DNA from: Neorhizobium galegae bv. orientalis str. HAMBI 540
GTDB taxonomy: Bacteria > Pseudomonadota > Alphaproteobacteria > Rhizobiales > Rhizobiaceae
NCBI RefSeq assembly: GCF_000731315.1
Contig: NZ_HG938354.1
Coordinates: 682,001 to 746,000, forward strand
Direction of reading: 5' to 3'
DNA length: 64,000 nucleotides
Part shown: positions 36,227 to 44,654 of the stretch, piece after piece
Layout: each line of letters opens with the position of its first letter
Position numbering within the stretch: position 1 is the stretch's first letter
Notes under the pieces: model-generated
The model's input: only the letters and a program-made list of their open reading frames with translations
The model's database searches: none
What the model was told of the DNA's origin: nothing
Position numbers and translations under genes: made by a program

Positions 36227-36511
36227 ATGCTGAAAACCGATACCCGCCAAGCGAACTGGCGCCGAGCCAATCTGGCCAAATATAATGCTCATCTTGCCGT
36301 GCAGCGGGCGGTTAAGATGCATGATCTGGAAAAGCAAACGTGTGAAGTATGTGAGAATAAAGCGGTCGATGCTCATCACGATCAATACGACGAGCCGGCT
36401 ACATCATACCCGTCTACACCACCACGGCGAAGATATGTTCCCCATCCGACGCCGAGACGAGTGACAGAGGAGATTATCATATATTCTCAGGCAGTTGGGA
36501 CTTCCAAATAG
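36227..36511 (+). pseudogene. Zinc-finger/HNH-like small protein, frameshifted
   Basis: The ATG at 36227 opens a frame with CEVCENKAVDAHHDQYDEP at about residues 39-57, resembling phage-type CxxC...HH zinc-binding small proteins. After residue 57 the frame turns to proline-rich nonsense. Another reading frame at 36405-36464 gives LHHTRLHHHGEDMFPIRRRDE and a stop, which looks like the missing second half (the usual LC..HH pair and HGEDMFP tail). A one- or two-base indel near 36400 explains this. It is adjacent to the TIR remnant. Confidence 0.55.
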
Positions 36512-36693
36512 CGGGCCGCTGGTTCAAACCCTTTCAAGAGCCAGAGACCAAACACGTGAGCGAAGCATGTTCTTTACGGCCCAGTCCTTTTGGTTCATCC
36601 GCTCCGGACACAGCAACAGCGCGATTTTTTCGGCGTGAAATATGCCCTGCGTAATCGCCCGCCCCTCGGCTGCTGACAAGCATCGCAATTATC

Positions 36694-36709
36694 TTGACAA
36701 AATAAGTCA
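36694..36709 (+). promoter_or_regulatory. Iron-responsive-operator-like box (TGA-N9-TCA) overlapping a TTGACA -35
   Basis: TGA (36695-36697) and TCA (36707-36709) are separated by nine bases, matching the rhizobial RirA/IRO box consensus. The TTGACA at 36694-36699 could be the -35 of the iron-type ABC operon, whose ATG is 44 bases further on. Confidence 0.5.
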
Positions 36710-36752
36710 TATTTACGATTTGATGTGCGTCACTGTATTTTGAGGGGGTTTC

Positions 36753-37838
36753 ATGCTTTTCAGACGGAACGAACTAGCGATTGCAATTGCGTTGGTGGTT
36801 GCGCAGCCACATGTCGCATCTGCCGACCCGATCACCATCATCGACCATGAAAAGCGCACCGTGACGCTGGCAAGACCGGCCGAGCGGATCGCGTCCCTTC
36901 CGATCCCGATGGCGTCGACCATCATCGCCATGGACGGCGGAACCTCGAAGCTCGTGGGTATGAACCCGACCGCCAAGTCGGCGATCGTCGAAGGTGTGCT
37001 CGGCAAGATCTTCCCCGAGGCCAAGGACATTCCTTCGGACATTACCGCGCCGAATTTCATTCCCAATGTCGAGGAACTGGCGGCCACCAATCCTGACCTG
37101 GTGATCCAGTGGGCAGATCGCGGCCATGATCTGGTCGGCCCGATCGTCAATGCCGGACTTACCGCGCTTTTGATCTCCTACGGCACGGAAGAGAAGACCA
37201 AGCAGTACCAGGTCATGGTGGCGACCGCGATGGGCAAGCCCGGGCGGGCGGAGATGATCAATGGCTGGCGCGATCAGGTGGCCGCCGAAATGGCGGCGAA
37301 GTCGAAGGACATTCGGGCGGAGAGGAAGCCGAAAGTCCTCTATCTCGGCCGCGCGCTGGAAAGCCTGACCGCCTCCGGCGACAAGGGCAACTACAACGCC
37401 TTCTACATCAATCTGGTCGGCGCCACCTCGGCTTCCGCCAATGTTGAAGGCCAGGGCACCACGATCAGCCCCGAGCAGATTGCCGAGTGGAACCCGGATG
37501 TAATTCTCTTGAACAGTTTCGAGGCCAAGCTCGGTCTTGAGCGGGTCTATGACGACCCGATCCTGTCGCTAACCAAGGCCGCACAGGAAAAGCGCGTCTA
37601 CAAGATGCCGCTCGGCGGCTATCGCTGGGATCCGCCGAACCAGGAAAGCCCGCTGAGCTGGATGTGGCTCGCCAATCTGATGCATCCCGACATCTTCCAG
37701 TACGACCTGCGCGGCGAGATGAAAAAGGCATACAAGACCCTCTACGACTACGATCTGACCGACAAGGACATCGACGGCATCCTATGGATCGGCATGCAGG
37801 GCGAGGCGACTAACTACGCCCAGTTCAAGGCGAAGTAA
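36753..37838 (+). CDS. Iron/siderophore-type ABC transporter substrate-binding protein
   Basis: 361 residues with a signal peptide ending near PHVASADP. It has the BtuF/FepB-like class III layout: TITIIDHEKRTVTLARPAERIASL-type N-terminus, then LVGMNPTAKS, PNVEELAATNPDLVIQWAD, a long linker helix, and PEQIAEWNPDVILLNSFEAK in the second lobe. The ligand could be a ferric siderophore, haem, corrinoid or another metal chelate. It is the first gene of a five-gene operon (gap of one base to the permease gene). GAGGGGGTTTC lies just before the ATG. Confidence 0.9.
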   Translation: MLFRRNELAIAIALVVAQPHVASADPITIIDHEKRTVTLARPAERIASLPIPMASTIIAMDGGTSKLVGMNPTAKSAIVEGVLGKIFPEAKDIPSDITAPNFIPNVEELAATNPDLVIQWADRGHDLVGPIVNAGLTALLISYGTEEKTKQYQVMVATAMGKPGRAEMINGWRDQVAAEMAAKSKDIRAERKPKVLYLGRALESLTASGDKGNYNAFYINLVGATSASANVEGQGTTISPEQIAEWNPDVILLNSFEAKLGLERVYDDPILSLTKAAQEKRVYKMPLGGYRWDPPNQESPLSWMWLANLMHPDIFQYDLRGEMKKAYKTLYDYDLTDKDIDGILWIGMQGEATNYAQFKAK

Positions 37839-37839
37839 G

Positions 37840-38892
37840 ATGGCGATGGCGGCGACTGAGCGCGGGCGCCGAAGCCTGATCGGCTTCCGCATCGGCACGT
37901 TTGGGCTCATGGTGCTGGCGCTGATCGCGGCCATGGTGTTTGCGATCGGTGCCGGGCGCTTTTCCGTCGACGTGGCGCGGATCGGCGAGATCCTGCTCGC
38001 GGCGGTCCTCAACCCGAATGCCGCGCCGACGCAGATGGACGAGCGCATCGTGCTGCTCGTGCGTCTGCCGCGCGTGCTTCTGGCGGCGCTGTCGGGTGCG
38101 GCGCTCGCCGTCGGCGGCGCTGCGCTGCAGGGTGTGTTCCGCAATCCGCTGGTCTCGCCGCAGGTGCTCGGCATCAGCCAGGGTGCGGCCTTTGGCGGCG
38201 CGCTCGCCATCCTGTTCGGCTTTTCCGGCTTCGTCCTGCTCGGCATGGCCTTCCTGCTCGGCCTGTCGGCGCTGGTCATGGTCGGGCTGCTTGCCCGCAT
38301 CAATGGCCGCACGGAGGTGATCACGGTCATCCTCGCCGGCATGATCGTCGGTGCCCTGTTCGCGGCGCTGGTATCCGTCGTTCAGTTCGTCGCGGATCCC
38401 AACACTTCTCTGCCCGCCATCGTCTATTGGCTGATGGGCTCGTTTTCTACCGCCACCTGGCCACGCCTGTGGCTCGCGGTGCCGGGGATGGGACTTAGCC
38501 TCCTTGCCGTCTGGTTGTTACGCTACCGGCTCAACCTTCTCGCGCTCGAGGAGCAGGAGGCGCGTTCGCTCGGCGTCAATCCGGATCGTGAGCGCTGGTA
38601 CATCTTCGTGGCCATTTCGCTGATGACAGGCACCTCGGTGGCGGTGGCCGGCATCGTCGGCTGGATCGGTCTCGTCGTGCCGCATGCTGCGCGCATTCTA
38701 GTTGGCGAGGACCACCGTGCGCTGATCCCGGCCTCGGCATTGCTGGGTGCCGCCTATCTGACGCTAATCGACACCATGGCGCGCACCCTGACGGCGGCGG
38801 AAATTCCGCTCGGTGTGCTGACCGCGCTGGTGGGTGCGCCGGTGTTCGGTTTCCTGCTGCGCCGCCATTTCAAGGAAACCAACCGCACATGA
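37840..38892 (+). CDS. FecCD-family ABC permease
   Basis: 350 residues, about nine to ten membrane segments, of the FecCD/BtuC type. Family blocks seen are RLPRVLLAALSGAALAVGGAALQGVFRNPL, GISQGAAFGGA, WLMGSFSTATWPR, AVAGIVGWIGLVVPHAARILVGEDHR and EIPLGVLTALVGAPVFGFLLRR. A single permease gene suggests a homodimer. It overlaps the ATPase gene by four bases. Confidence 0.95.
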   Translation: MAMAATERGRRSLIGFRIGTFGLMVLALIAAMVFAIGAGRFSVDVARIGEILLAAVLNPNAAPTQMDERIVLLVRLPRVLLAALSGAALAVGGAALQGVFRNPLVSPQVLGISQGAAFGGALAILFGFSGFVLLGMAFLLGLSALVMVGLLARINGRTEVITVILAGMIVGALFAALVSVVQFVADPNTSLPAIVYWLMGSFSTATWPRLWLAVPGMGLSLLAVWLLRYRLNLLALEEQEARSLGVNPDRERWYIFVAISLMTGTSVAVAGIVGWIGLVVPHAARILVGEDHRALIPASALLGAAYLTLIDTMARTLTAAEIPLGVLTALVGAPVFGFLLRRHFKETNRT

Positions 38893-39647
38893 TCGGTCTT
38901 CAAGACGCCTCCGTCTCCTTCGGCGCCCGCACGCTGTTTGCCGGCATCAGTTTCACCGTGCCGGTCGGCCGTTCCATGGCGGTGCTCGGCCCCAATGGTC
39001 GCGGAAAGACCACGCTTTTGCGTGCCCTGCTTGGTTTTCAGCCGCTGGTCGACGGACGCCGTAGCGCGCCGAAAATCGCCGGCTATGTGCCGCAGCACGG
39101 CGCCTCGCAGGCCAAGCTTTCCGGGCTCGAGGTCGTGATCATGGGCCGGGCGGCGAGGCTTGGCCTGTTCGGCCAACCCTCCGCCGAGGATCGCGCGGCG
39201 GCCGAACAGGCGCTGGTCGGGGTCGGCGCCTGCGATCTGGCCAAACTTCGCTACGACCGCATGTCCGGCGGCCAGCGGCAGATGGTGCTGATCGCCCGTG
39301 CCATCGCCACTGGTTCTCCGGCCCTGATCTTCGACGAGCCGACCTCGGCGCTCGATCTCGGCAACCAGTCGCGCACGCTGGAGCTCCTCAATTCGCTCCG
39401 GCTTCGACGCGACAAGGCGATCCTGTTCACCACCCACGACCCTAACCATGCGCTGGCGGCGGCCGACGACGTGCTGCTGATGATGCCGGGCGGGCGCGAA
39501 ATCCACGGCACCGTTGCCGACATGATCGAGCCCGACAAGCTTTCCGAACTCTATGGCGTGGCGATGCGCTGGGTGGAGGTGTCTGGACCGACGGGTGAGA
39601 CGCGCCGGGCAATTCTGCCGGCCTTCGCCGGAATAGAGGCAGCATGA
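38889..39647 (+). CDS. Iron/siderophore-type ABC transporter ATP-binding protein
   Basis: 252 residues with Walker A GPNGRGKTT, signature MSGGQRQMVLIARAIA and Walker B LIFDEPTSALD. GPNGRGKT has Arg where Ala or Ser is common. The FepC/BtuD-like architecture fits the FecCD permease. It overlaps both neighbours by ATGA, so the ATPase is coupled to permease and to the unknown 436-residue protein. Confidence 0.94.
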   Translation: MIGLQDASVSFGARTLFAGISFTVPVGRSMAVLGPNGRGKTTLLRALLGFQPLVDGRRSAPKIAGYVPQHGASQAKLSGLEVVIMGRAARLGLFGQPSAEDRAAAEQALVGVGACDLAKLRYDRMSGGQRQMVLIARAIATGSPALIFDEPTSALDLGNQSRTLELLNSLRLRRDKAILFTTHDPNHALAAADDVLLMMPGGREIHGTVADMIEPDKLSELYGVAMRWVEVSGPTGETRRAILPAFAGIEAA

Positions 39648-40954
39648 ACACGATCTATCTAAAGTCGGAACATGAAGGACCGTCCGAGGCCGTGAAGGCC
39701 GCCGCTGCCGAGGGAGCTGTCACGATCGTGGAGCAGCCGGACCTAACCGCAGAGATGCTTTTGGCCCACAAGGGCCTGATCACCGGCAACCAGCTCGATC
39801 AGAACGCTATGCTGCTGATGCGCGGGGCGCTCGCCGCCTTCCTCGACGTCGGCGGCCGCTGGTTCTTCAACGGCCACATGGTGCGGCCGCTGGCCGACGG
39901 CATGAGCCAGTACCGGCCGATCGAGGCGCCGAAGCGCGCCGATTTCGATCTGTCCTCGGTCAATCCCCATCCGCTGTTCTCCGGCATCGATCTTTTAATG
40001 CTTGAGACCAACAAGGGCGTGGCGGGCTTTTACGGCCGAGGCTGCAATCCGCTGCCCGAAGGCGCCGTTGCGGTGAACGGTCTCGGCGCGGCGCAGGTCC
40101 CGGTCGACTGGGTCTGGGCGCGACCAAGGGGCGGGCGGATCTTCTCCCATGCCGGCAATGATCTCGGCTCGATGGGGCTCGAATGGAACCTTTCGGGCGA
40201 GCTGACGCGGCGCATCATCGACTGGACCCGGGGCGGCGCCTGCTTCGACCCGTGGCCCTCCGCGCCCGCGTCGCCGGCGGCCGACCTGCCGCTTGCCGCA
40301 TCCGAAACCTATGGCGGCATGCGCATGTCGAGCCGGACGGGACGGCGCATCGTCGCGCCATCGTCCGGCACCTATTACAATATCCGCAGTCTTGAAGGGC
40401 CGCGCTACACCGAGATCTTCGATATTATCTGCGCGCCCGAACAGCTCGGCGACATCCTGCGTCCCGGCGATATTCTGTGGGTTCCGTGCCGCACGCCGGC
40501 GCAGCGCATGATCGCCCAGAAGGACTTGGTCGCCCGCCATCTGGCTGGCGGCGGTACGGTTGTAGCGCTCGGCGAGAGCCGGTCCGATCTTTGGCTGCCG
40601 AAGGTCGATTTCTCCGGCACGCCGACAAACTGGTGGTGGTGGCTCGATCCGGCCGCTGATCTCGGCGTGCGTGTCACCGAGGCCGCGGCCAGCTATCCGC
40701 TGATGGCCGGCATAGGCCGCAGACAGGCGACCTGGCACCTGCATGGCTGGTTTGTCCCGCCGGACGGCGCCACGGTGCTGGTCCGCGACGGCGAGGGACG
40801 GGCGATCCTCTACGAGGACAAGGTCTCGACCAAGGGAACCATGATCCTTTCCTCGCTCGACCCGATGTTCCACCACGGGTCGCATTTCATGCCGGCCACG
40901 ACACTTTTCCTCGATCATTTCGTTCCCAACGTGAAAGCCTTTGCAAATGTCTAA
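39644..40954 (+). CDS. Protein of unknown function, 436 residues, coupled to the iron-type ABC transporter
   Basis: No family is recognised with confidence. The first 190 residues look like a class-I glutamine-amidotransferase/ThuA-like Rossmann unit (LLAHKGLITGNQLDQN, then AFLDVGGRWFFNGHM and GGRIFSHAGNDLGSMG). The second half repeats this pattern (GDILWVPCRTPAQRMIA, HLAGGGTVVALGES, then GTMILSSLDPMFHHGSHFMP). No Cys-His-Glu triad can be assigned. There is no signal peptide or membrane segment, so it is cytoplasmic. It overlaps the ATPase gene by ATGA and the next gene by eight bases. It may process the imported chelate or release its metal; this is speculation from context. Confidence 0.85.
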   Translation: MNTIYLKSEHEGPSEAVKAAAAEGAVTIVEQPDLTAEMLLAHKGLITGNQLDQNAMLLMRGALAAFLDVGGRWFFNGHMVRPLADGMSQYRPIEAPKRADFDLSSVNPHPLFSGIDLLMLETNKGVAGFYGRGCNPLPEGAVAVNGLGAAQVPVDWVWARPRGGRIFSHAGNDLGSMGLEWNLSGELTRRIIDWTRGGACFDPWPSAPASPAADLPLAASETYGGMRMSSRTGRRIVAPSSGTYYNIRSLEGPRYTEIFDIICAPEQLGDILRPGDILWVPCRTPAQRMIAQKDLVARHLAGGGTVVALGESRSDLWLPKVDFSGTPTNWWWWLDPAADLGVRVTEAAASYPLMAGIGRRQATWHLHGWFVPPDGATVLVRDGEGRAILYEDKVSTKGTMILSSLDPMFHHGSHFMPATTLFLDHFVPNVKAFANV

Positions 40955-41456
40955 TGCCATTACCGTGCTCGACAGTGGTCACCCGCTCAGCTTCACCTTC
41001 GATGCCATCAACGCCTATCACGGCGGCGGCTTTCCCGGCGGCGTGGCGCATGCACTGAAGGCGATGCAGGCGGCGTTTCCGCTGTTGTCCGCCACACCGC
41101 TGGAACGGCGCGAGGTGACTATCGTAACCGCTTTTTCCGGTCCCGGCGGACGCGACGCGCTGGAAATGGTGACCCGGGCGCTGACGGAGGGACGGCTGAC
41201 CGTCGACAAGGCGATCGGCGGCAAGGACATCATCACCGACCCGCCCGGGCCTTACGTGTTCCGCTTCAGCTATCGCGGCCGTACCGCCGAAGCGGTGATC
41301 AAGCCGGGACATGTGAAGGAGGAGTTCGTCACGCTCGGCGCCAAGAAGGACAAGACGCCCGACGAGATCGCCCGCCACGAGGAATTGAAGGCAGAAATGG
41401 CCTATCGCCTGCTGCCTATCCCGGCACACGAGGTGTATGGCGTCAGGACCGTTTGA
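40947..41456 (+). CDS. FmdE-like protein of unknown function
   Basis: 169 residues. The order AINAYHGGGFPGGVAHALKAMQAAF, then VTIVTAFSGPGGRDALEMVTRALTEG, then GPYVFRFSYRGR, follows that of FmdE (formylmethanofuran dehydrogenase subunit E) domains, which typically read HGHxCPG, then a Cys-containing loop and a -GK..F/Y..- strand. Here the cysteine is lost (GGGFPGG) and the loop is SGPGG. FmdE-like domains bind metals or cofactors; the altered residues mean the ligand may differ. It is the last gene of the iron-type operon, and its ATG lies inside the previous gene. The assignment is by fold pattern only. Confidence 0.65.
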   Translation: MSNAITVLDSGHPLSFTFDAINAYHGGGFPGGVAHALKAMQAAFPLLSATPLERREVTIVTAFSGPGGRDALEMVTRALTEGRLTVDKAIGGKDIITDPPGPYVFRFSYRGRTAEAVIKPGHVKEEFVTLGAKKDKTPDEIARHEELKAEMAYRLLPIPAHEVYGVRTV

Positions 41457-41538
41457 TCCAGACCTGACCGAAGATCCACCGTATCGGGTGTGAATAGCTG
41501 CGGTCAGAGTTTGTAAGCTGGTCCTGAATACTGTTCCG

Positions 41539-42345
41539 GGCGATGTCACGTTGTTTGATCAACGGCAGTGAATGCTCTTGTCGGTGAACTCAGGCAATTG
41601 CAGCGGTCACGGCATTCCACTGCGCCATGGCGCGGATACGATGAATTTGGATGGCCAAGGCTGAGTGCTTCTGGAGCGGCGGGACGAAAAGATTTCGGAC
41701 TGCTGAAAAGACCGAGATGAAGCGTTGCAAGCCTCCGGCGGATCGGAAGCCCTGCATCATCCACTCACGTTTTCGAAGCGGCACGTGAGAATTCTTGGCG
41801 CGATTGTTCAGCCCTTTGTGCGATCGATGTTCGACGCCGGGCATTACGTCCCGTTTTGCCGCGCCGTATGAGCGTAGTTTGTCGGTAATGATGCGCTTCG
41901 GCGACAGGCCCTGTTTCTTCAGCAGCCTGACCAGCAATCGCTTGGCAGCCTTGGTATCGCGGCGCGTCTGAACGATCTCGTCGAGAACGTAGCCGTCCTG
42001 GTCGACCGCACGCCAAAGCCAGTGTTTTCGGCCGCCTATCGAAATCACAACCTCGTCCAGATGCCAGATGTCCTTTCGCGACGGCTTCTTTCTGCGCAAC
42101 TGTTTCGCATAAGCCACCCCGAATTTGCGGCCCCATCGCCGGATCGTTTCGTAAGAGACGACGATGCCGCGCTCCAGCAATATTTCCTCGACGAGCCGCA
42201 GGCTCAACGGGAACCGGAAATATAGCCACACCGCATGTGAGATGATCTGCCGTGGAAAGCGGTGGTTCTTATAATTGATAGTCGTCGAGTTCATCCTCGC
42301 CCAATAATCCGTCAACAGTTAAACTGCAGACAACGTGACATCGCC
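41539..42345 (-). mobile_element. IS6-family insertion sequence, 807 bp
   Basis: The transposase gene is flanked by perfect 16-base terminal inverted repeats, GGCGATGTCACGTTGT at 41539-41554 and its inverse at 42330-42345. Length and one-gene layout fit the IS6 (IS26-like) group. The flanking octamers (CTGTTCCG and TGTTTACC) differ, so no 8-bp target duplication is present. Confidence 0.9.
41590..42294 (-). CDS. IS6-family transposase
   Basis: 234 residues from ATG 42294. FRFPLSLRLVEEILLERGI and YETIRRWGRKFG form the N-terminal DNA-binding part. The DDE triad is present: HLDEVVI, ITDKLRSYGAA, and the Glu in KREWMMQGFRS. The terminal repeats lie within 52 bases of each end of the gene. The frame is intact, so the element may be active. 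An in-frame upstream start at 42315 is possible. Confidence 0.95.
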   Translation of the reverse strand: MNSTTINYKNHRFPRQIISHAVWLYFRFPLSLRLVEEILLERGIVVSYETIRRWGRKFGVAYAKQLRRKKPSRKDIWHLDEVVISIGGRKHWLWRAVDQDGYVLDEIVQTRRDTKAAKRLLVRLLKKQGLSPKRIITDKLRSYGAAKRDVMPGVEHRSHKGLNNRAKNSHVPLRKREWMMQGFRSAGGLQRFISVFSAVRNLFVPPLQKHSALAIQIHRIRAMAQWNAVTAAIA

Positions 42346-42551
42346 TGTTTACCTACTGCTGCGAGCCGTCATGCACCCGATAACCCCCCCGCGAAAACCT
42401 ATTTATCGGTACGGCAAAGTCCCATCCTTAGCTTGATCGATCTCACCCTTGCCATCCCTTAGTTTGCAGTGAGTTGCTAACCGATCCGGGCTTGGTCGGG
42501 TACCGGACGGTCCAATCGCCGAAGTGACCGGGAAGCTGCGGTCCAGATCCG
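42346..42551. other. Spacer between the IS6 element and purU, no gene seen
   Basis: Contains CCCCCCGCG and several short inverted motifs but no reading frame with a ribosome-binding site. It may include debris of the sequence that was next to the element when it inserted. Confidence 0.4.
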
Positions 42552-43436
42552 TTAACCCATCCGCTCGGAGGCATAGGAACCCGGGCTCGGCGGGAAGACG
42601 ACGGTACGATTGCCGTTGATGAAGGTACGGTGATGGATATGGGCGTGGATGGCGCGCGCCAGGACCTGGCTTTCGACGTCGCGGCCGAGAGAGACATAGT
42701 CTTCCGGAGACTGCGCATGGGTGACACGCACCGTGTCCTGCTCGATGATCGGACCTTCGTCGAGATCGGCGGTGACGTAATGGGCCGTGGCGCCGATCAG
42801 CTTCACGCCACGTTCGAAAGCCTGCTTGTAGGGATTTGCGCCCTTAAACGATGGCAGGAAGGAATGGTGGATGTTGATGATCCGGCCGGACATCTTCTGG
42901 CACATCTGATCGGACAGGATCTGCATGTAGCGGGCAAGCACGATGAGTTCGGTGCCGGTCTGTCTGACGAGGTCCATGATGCGCGCTTCGGCCTCCGGCT
43001 TGTTGGCCTCGGTCACCGGAATATGATGGAAGGGGATATCGTGATTGACCACGACCTTCTGGTAGTCGAAGTGGTTGGAGACGACGCCGACGATCTCGAT
43101 CGGCAGTGCGCCGATCTTCCAACGATAGAGCAGGTCGTTCAGGCAATGGCCGAAGCGCGATACCATAAGCAGGACCTTCTCCCGCCTGGCGGCATCATGC
43201 AGGCTCCAGTCCATGCCGAAACGCACGGCAATGGCGGGGAAGCCCTGTGCGAGCTTTGCTTCATCGGCCTCTTCCTCGGAGATGAAGGAGACGCGCATGA
43301 AGAACCGATAGGTGCCGAGGTCGTCGAACTGGGATGAATCCACGATGTTGCAGCCCTGATCGGCAAGATAGCTGGAGACTGCAGCGACGATGCCGCGGGT
43401 CGACTGACAGGAAATGGTCAAAACATAGGTCTTCAT
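42552..43436 (-). CDS. purU: Formyltetrahydrofolate deformylase
   Basis: 294 residues. An N-terminal ACT domain (YVLTISCQSTRGIVAAVSSYLADQGCNI) precedes the formyltransferase fold, with VVSNHFDYQKVV, LARYMQILSDQMC, and the block HHSFLPSFKGANPYKQAFERGVKLIGATAHYV and DEGPIIEQD that carries the Asn-His-Asp-type site of PurU/PurN. It hydrolyses 10-formyl-THF to formate and THF. Start 43436 (MKTYVLT) is usual for PurU; 43442 is an alternative. It lies 114 bases after the sugar permease gene in the same orientation, so it may be the operon's last gene. The link with the Rieske demethylase genes suggests recycling of C1-folate. Confidence 0.95.
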   Translation of the reverse strand: MKTYVLTISCQSTRGIVAAVSSYLADQGCNIVDSSQFDDLGTYRFFMRVSFISEEEADEAKLAQGFPAIAVRFGMDWSLHDAARREKVLLMVSRFGHCLNDLLYRWKIGALPIEIVGVVSNHFDYQKVVVNHDIPFHHIPVTEANKPEAEARIMDLVRQTGTELIVLARYMQILSDQMCQKMSGRIINIHHSFLPSFKGANPYKQAFERGVKLIGATAHYVTADLDEGPIIEQDTVRVTHAQSPEDYVSLGRDVESQVLARAIHAHIHHRTFINGNRTVVFPPSPGSYASERMG

Positions 43437-43550
43437 GGTCATCTCGCGAATGGCCTGTGACGGCGTCATCTAAATTGTAAGACGGGTGCATAGGGGGAGG
43501 CGGTGCAGGTCGCTCGGAACCAGCACCGCCTCGGCGCCTGGGGAGGTTCT

Positions 43551-44633
43551 TCAGGCGCGGGATTTCTTGCGTTGGCGGTGCACGTCAATGACGACTGCCG
43601 CGACGATGATCGCGCCCTTGACGATTTCCTGATAGTAGGCACCGACCTTGAGGAAGGTGAAGCCAGAGGTCACCACACCGAGAATAATCGTACCGATTAC
43701 CGTCCCGGTGATCCGGCCGACGCCGCCGGAGAGCGAAGCGCCGCCGATGACGGCCGCCGCGATGGCGTCGAGTTCGAAGGAGACGCCCATGTTCGGCTGG
43801 CCGGACTGGGCGCGGGCAGCGAGCATAACGCCGGCGAGGCCGGAGAGAAGGCCGGCGACCGCATAGACCTTGATCAGGTGCTTGCCGATGTCGATCCCCG
43901 AGACGCGTGCAGCCTGGCTGTTGGCGCCGATGGCATAGGTGAACTTGCCGTAGCGGGTATAGGACAATGCGACGTGGAAGATGATTGCCACGACGAAGAA
44001 GACGATAACCGTTCGCGGGACGGGAAAGCCCCAGAGACTGAAGCTCTGGCCGAGCCAGGCGAAGTTTTCGTTGAGCAAAGCGACGGGTTGGCCTTCCGTA
44101 TACCACTTGGCCAGGCCGCGGACTGAAACCATCATGCCAAGAGTGGCAATGAAGGGTGGAATGCCTGTCTTGGCGATGAGAAGGCCGTTCAGAAAACCCA
44201 GGAATGCGCCGAGCAGCACGCCGACCAGAAGCGGCCAGAACGGGCTTGAATCGATGAACCAGTCCAGGCCGAAAGCGGCATATTCCGGTTGCAGGAAGAC
44301 GGCACGGGCATTCAGCGAGGTCTGGGCGAAGCTTGCAGCCACCATGGCGATAAAGCCGACCATGGAGCCGGACGAGAGATCGACACCACCGGTGATGATG
44401 ACCTGCGTCACGCCGACGGCGATGATCCCCGTGACAGCGACCTGCAGGACGATGATGGACAAGCGCTGCTTGTTCGCCAGAAAGCTTTCGCCCACGACGT
44501 ACCAGCCGATCACTTCGAAGATAAGGGCGATCCCGATCAGGACGGCGAGGATCGAGAATTCCGGCGGAAGTCGCCGAATTTTCTTCAAGCCCGTCTTGGA
44601 GGTCTCCCCCAGTTCGTTGATGGCATCAGACAT
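43551..44633 (-). CDS. Ribose/inositol-type sugar ABC permease
   Basis: 360 residues of the RbsC/XylH type, eight to ten membrane segments. GITITGGVDLSSGSMVGF-like wording (VTQVIITGGVDLSSG), PPFIATLGMMVSVRGLAKW and AAVIGGASLSGGVGRITGT are the conserved blocks. GGGAGA precedes the ATG at 44633. It works with the ATPase at 44655-46208 and the binding protein at 46272-47195. Confidence 0.95.
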   Translation of the reverse strand: MSDAINELGETSKTGLKKIRRLPPEFSILAVLIGIALIFEVIGWYVVGESFLANKQRLSIIVLQVAVTGIIAVGVTQVIITGGVDLSSGSMVGFIAMVAASFAQTSLNARAVFLQPEYAAFGLDWFIDSSPFWPLLVGVLLGAFLGFLNGLLIAKTGIPPFIATLGMMVSVRGLAKWYTEGQPVALLNENFAWLGQSFSLWGFPVPRTVIVFFVVAIIFHVALSYTRYGKFTYAIGANSQAARVSGIDIGKHLIKVYAVAGLLSGLAGVMLAARAQSGQPNMGVSFELDAIAAAVIGGASLSGGVGRITGTVIGTIILGVVTSGFTFLKVGAYYQEIVKGAIIVAAVVIDVHRQRKKSRA

Positions 44634-44654
44634 GATTTTCTCCCGGCTGTGCCG

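Noticed and set aside
42443-42727. Minus-strand frame overlapping the purU end
   Set aside because: It is out of frame with PurU, whose formyltransferase motifs continue to 42552.
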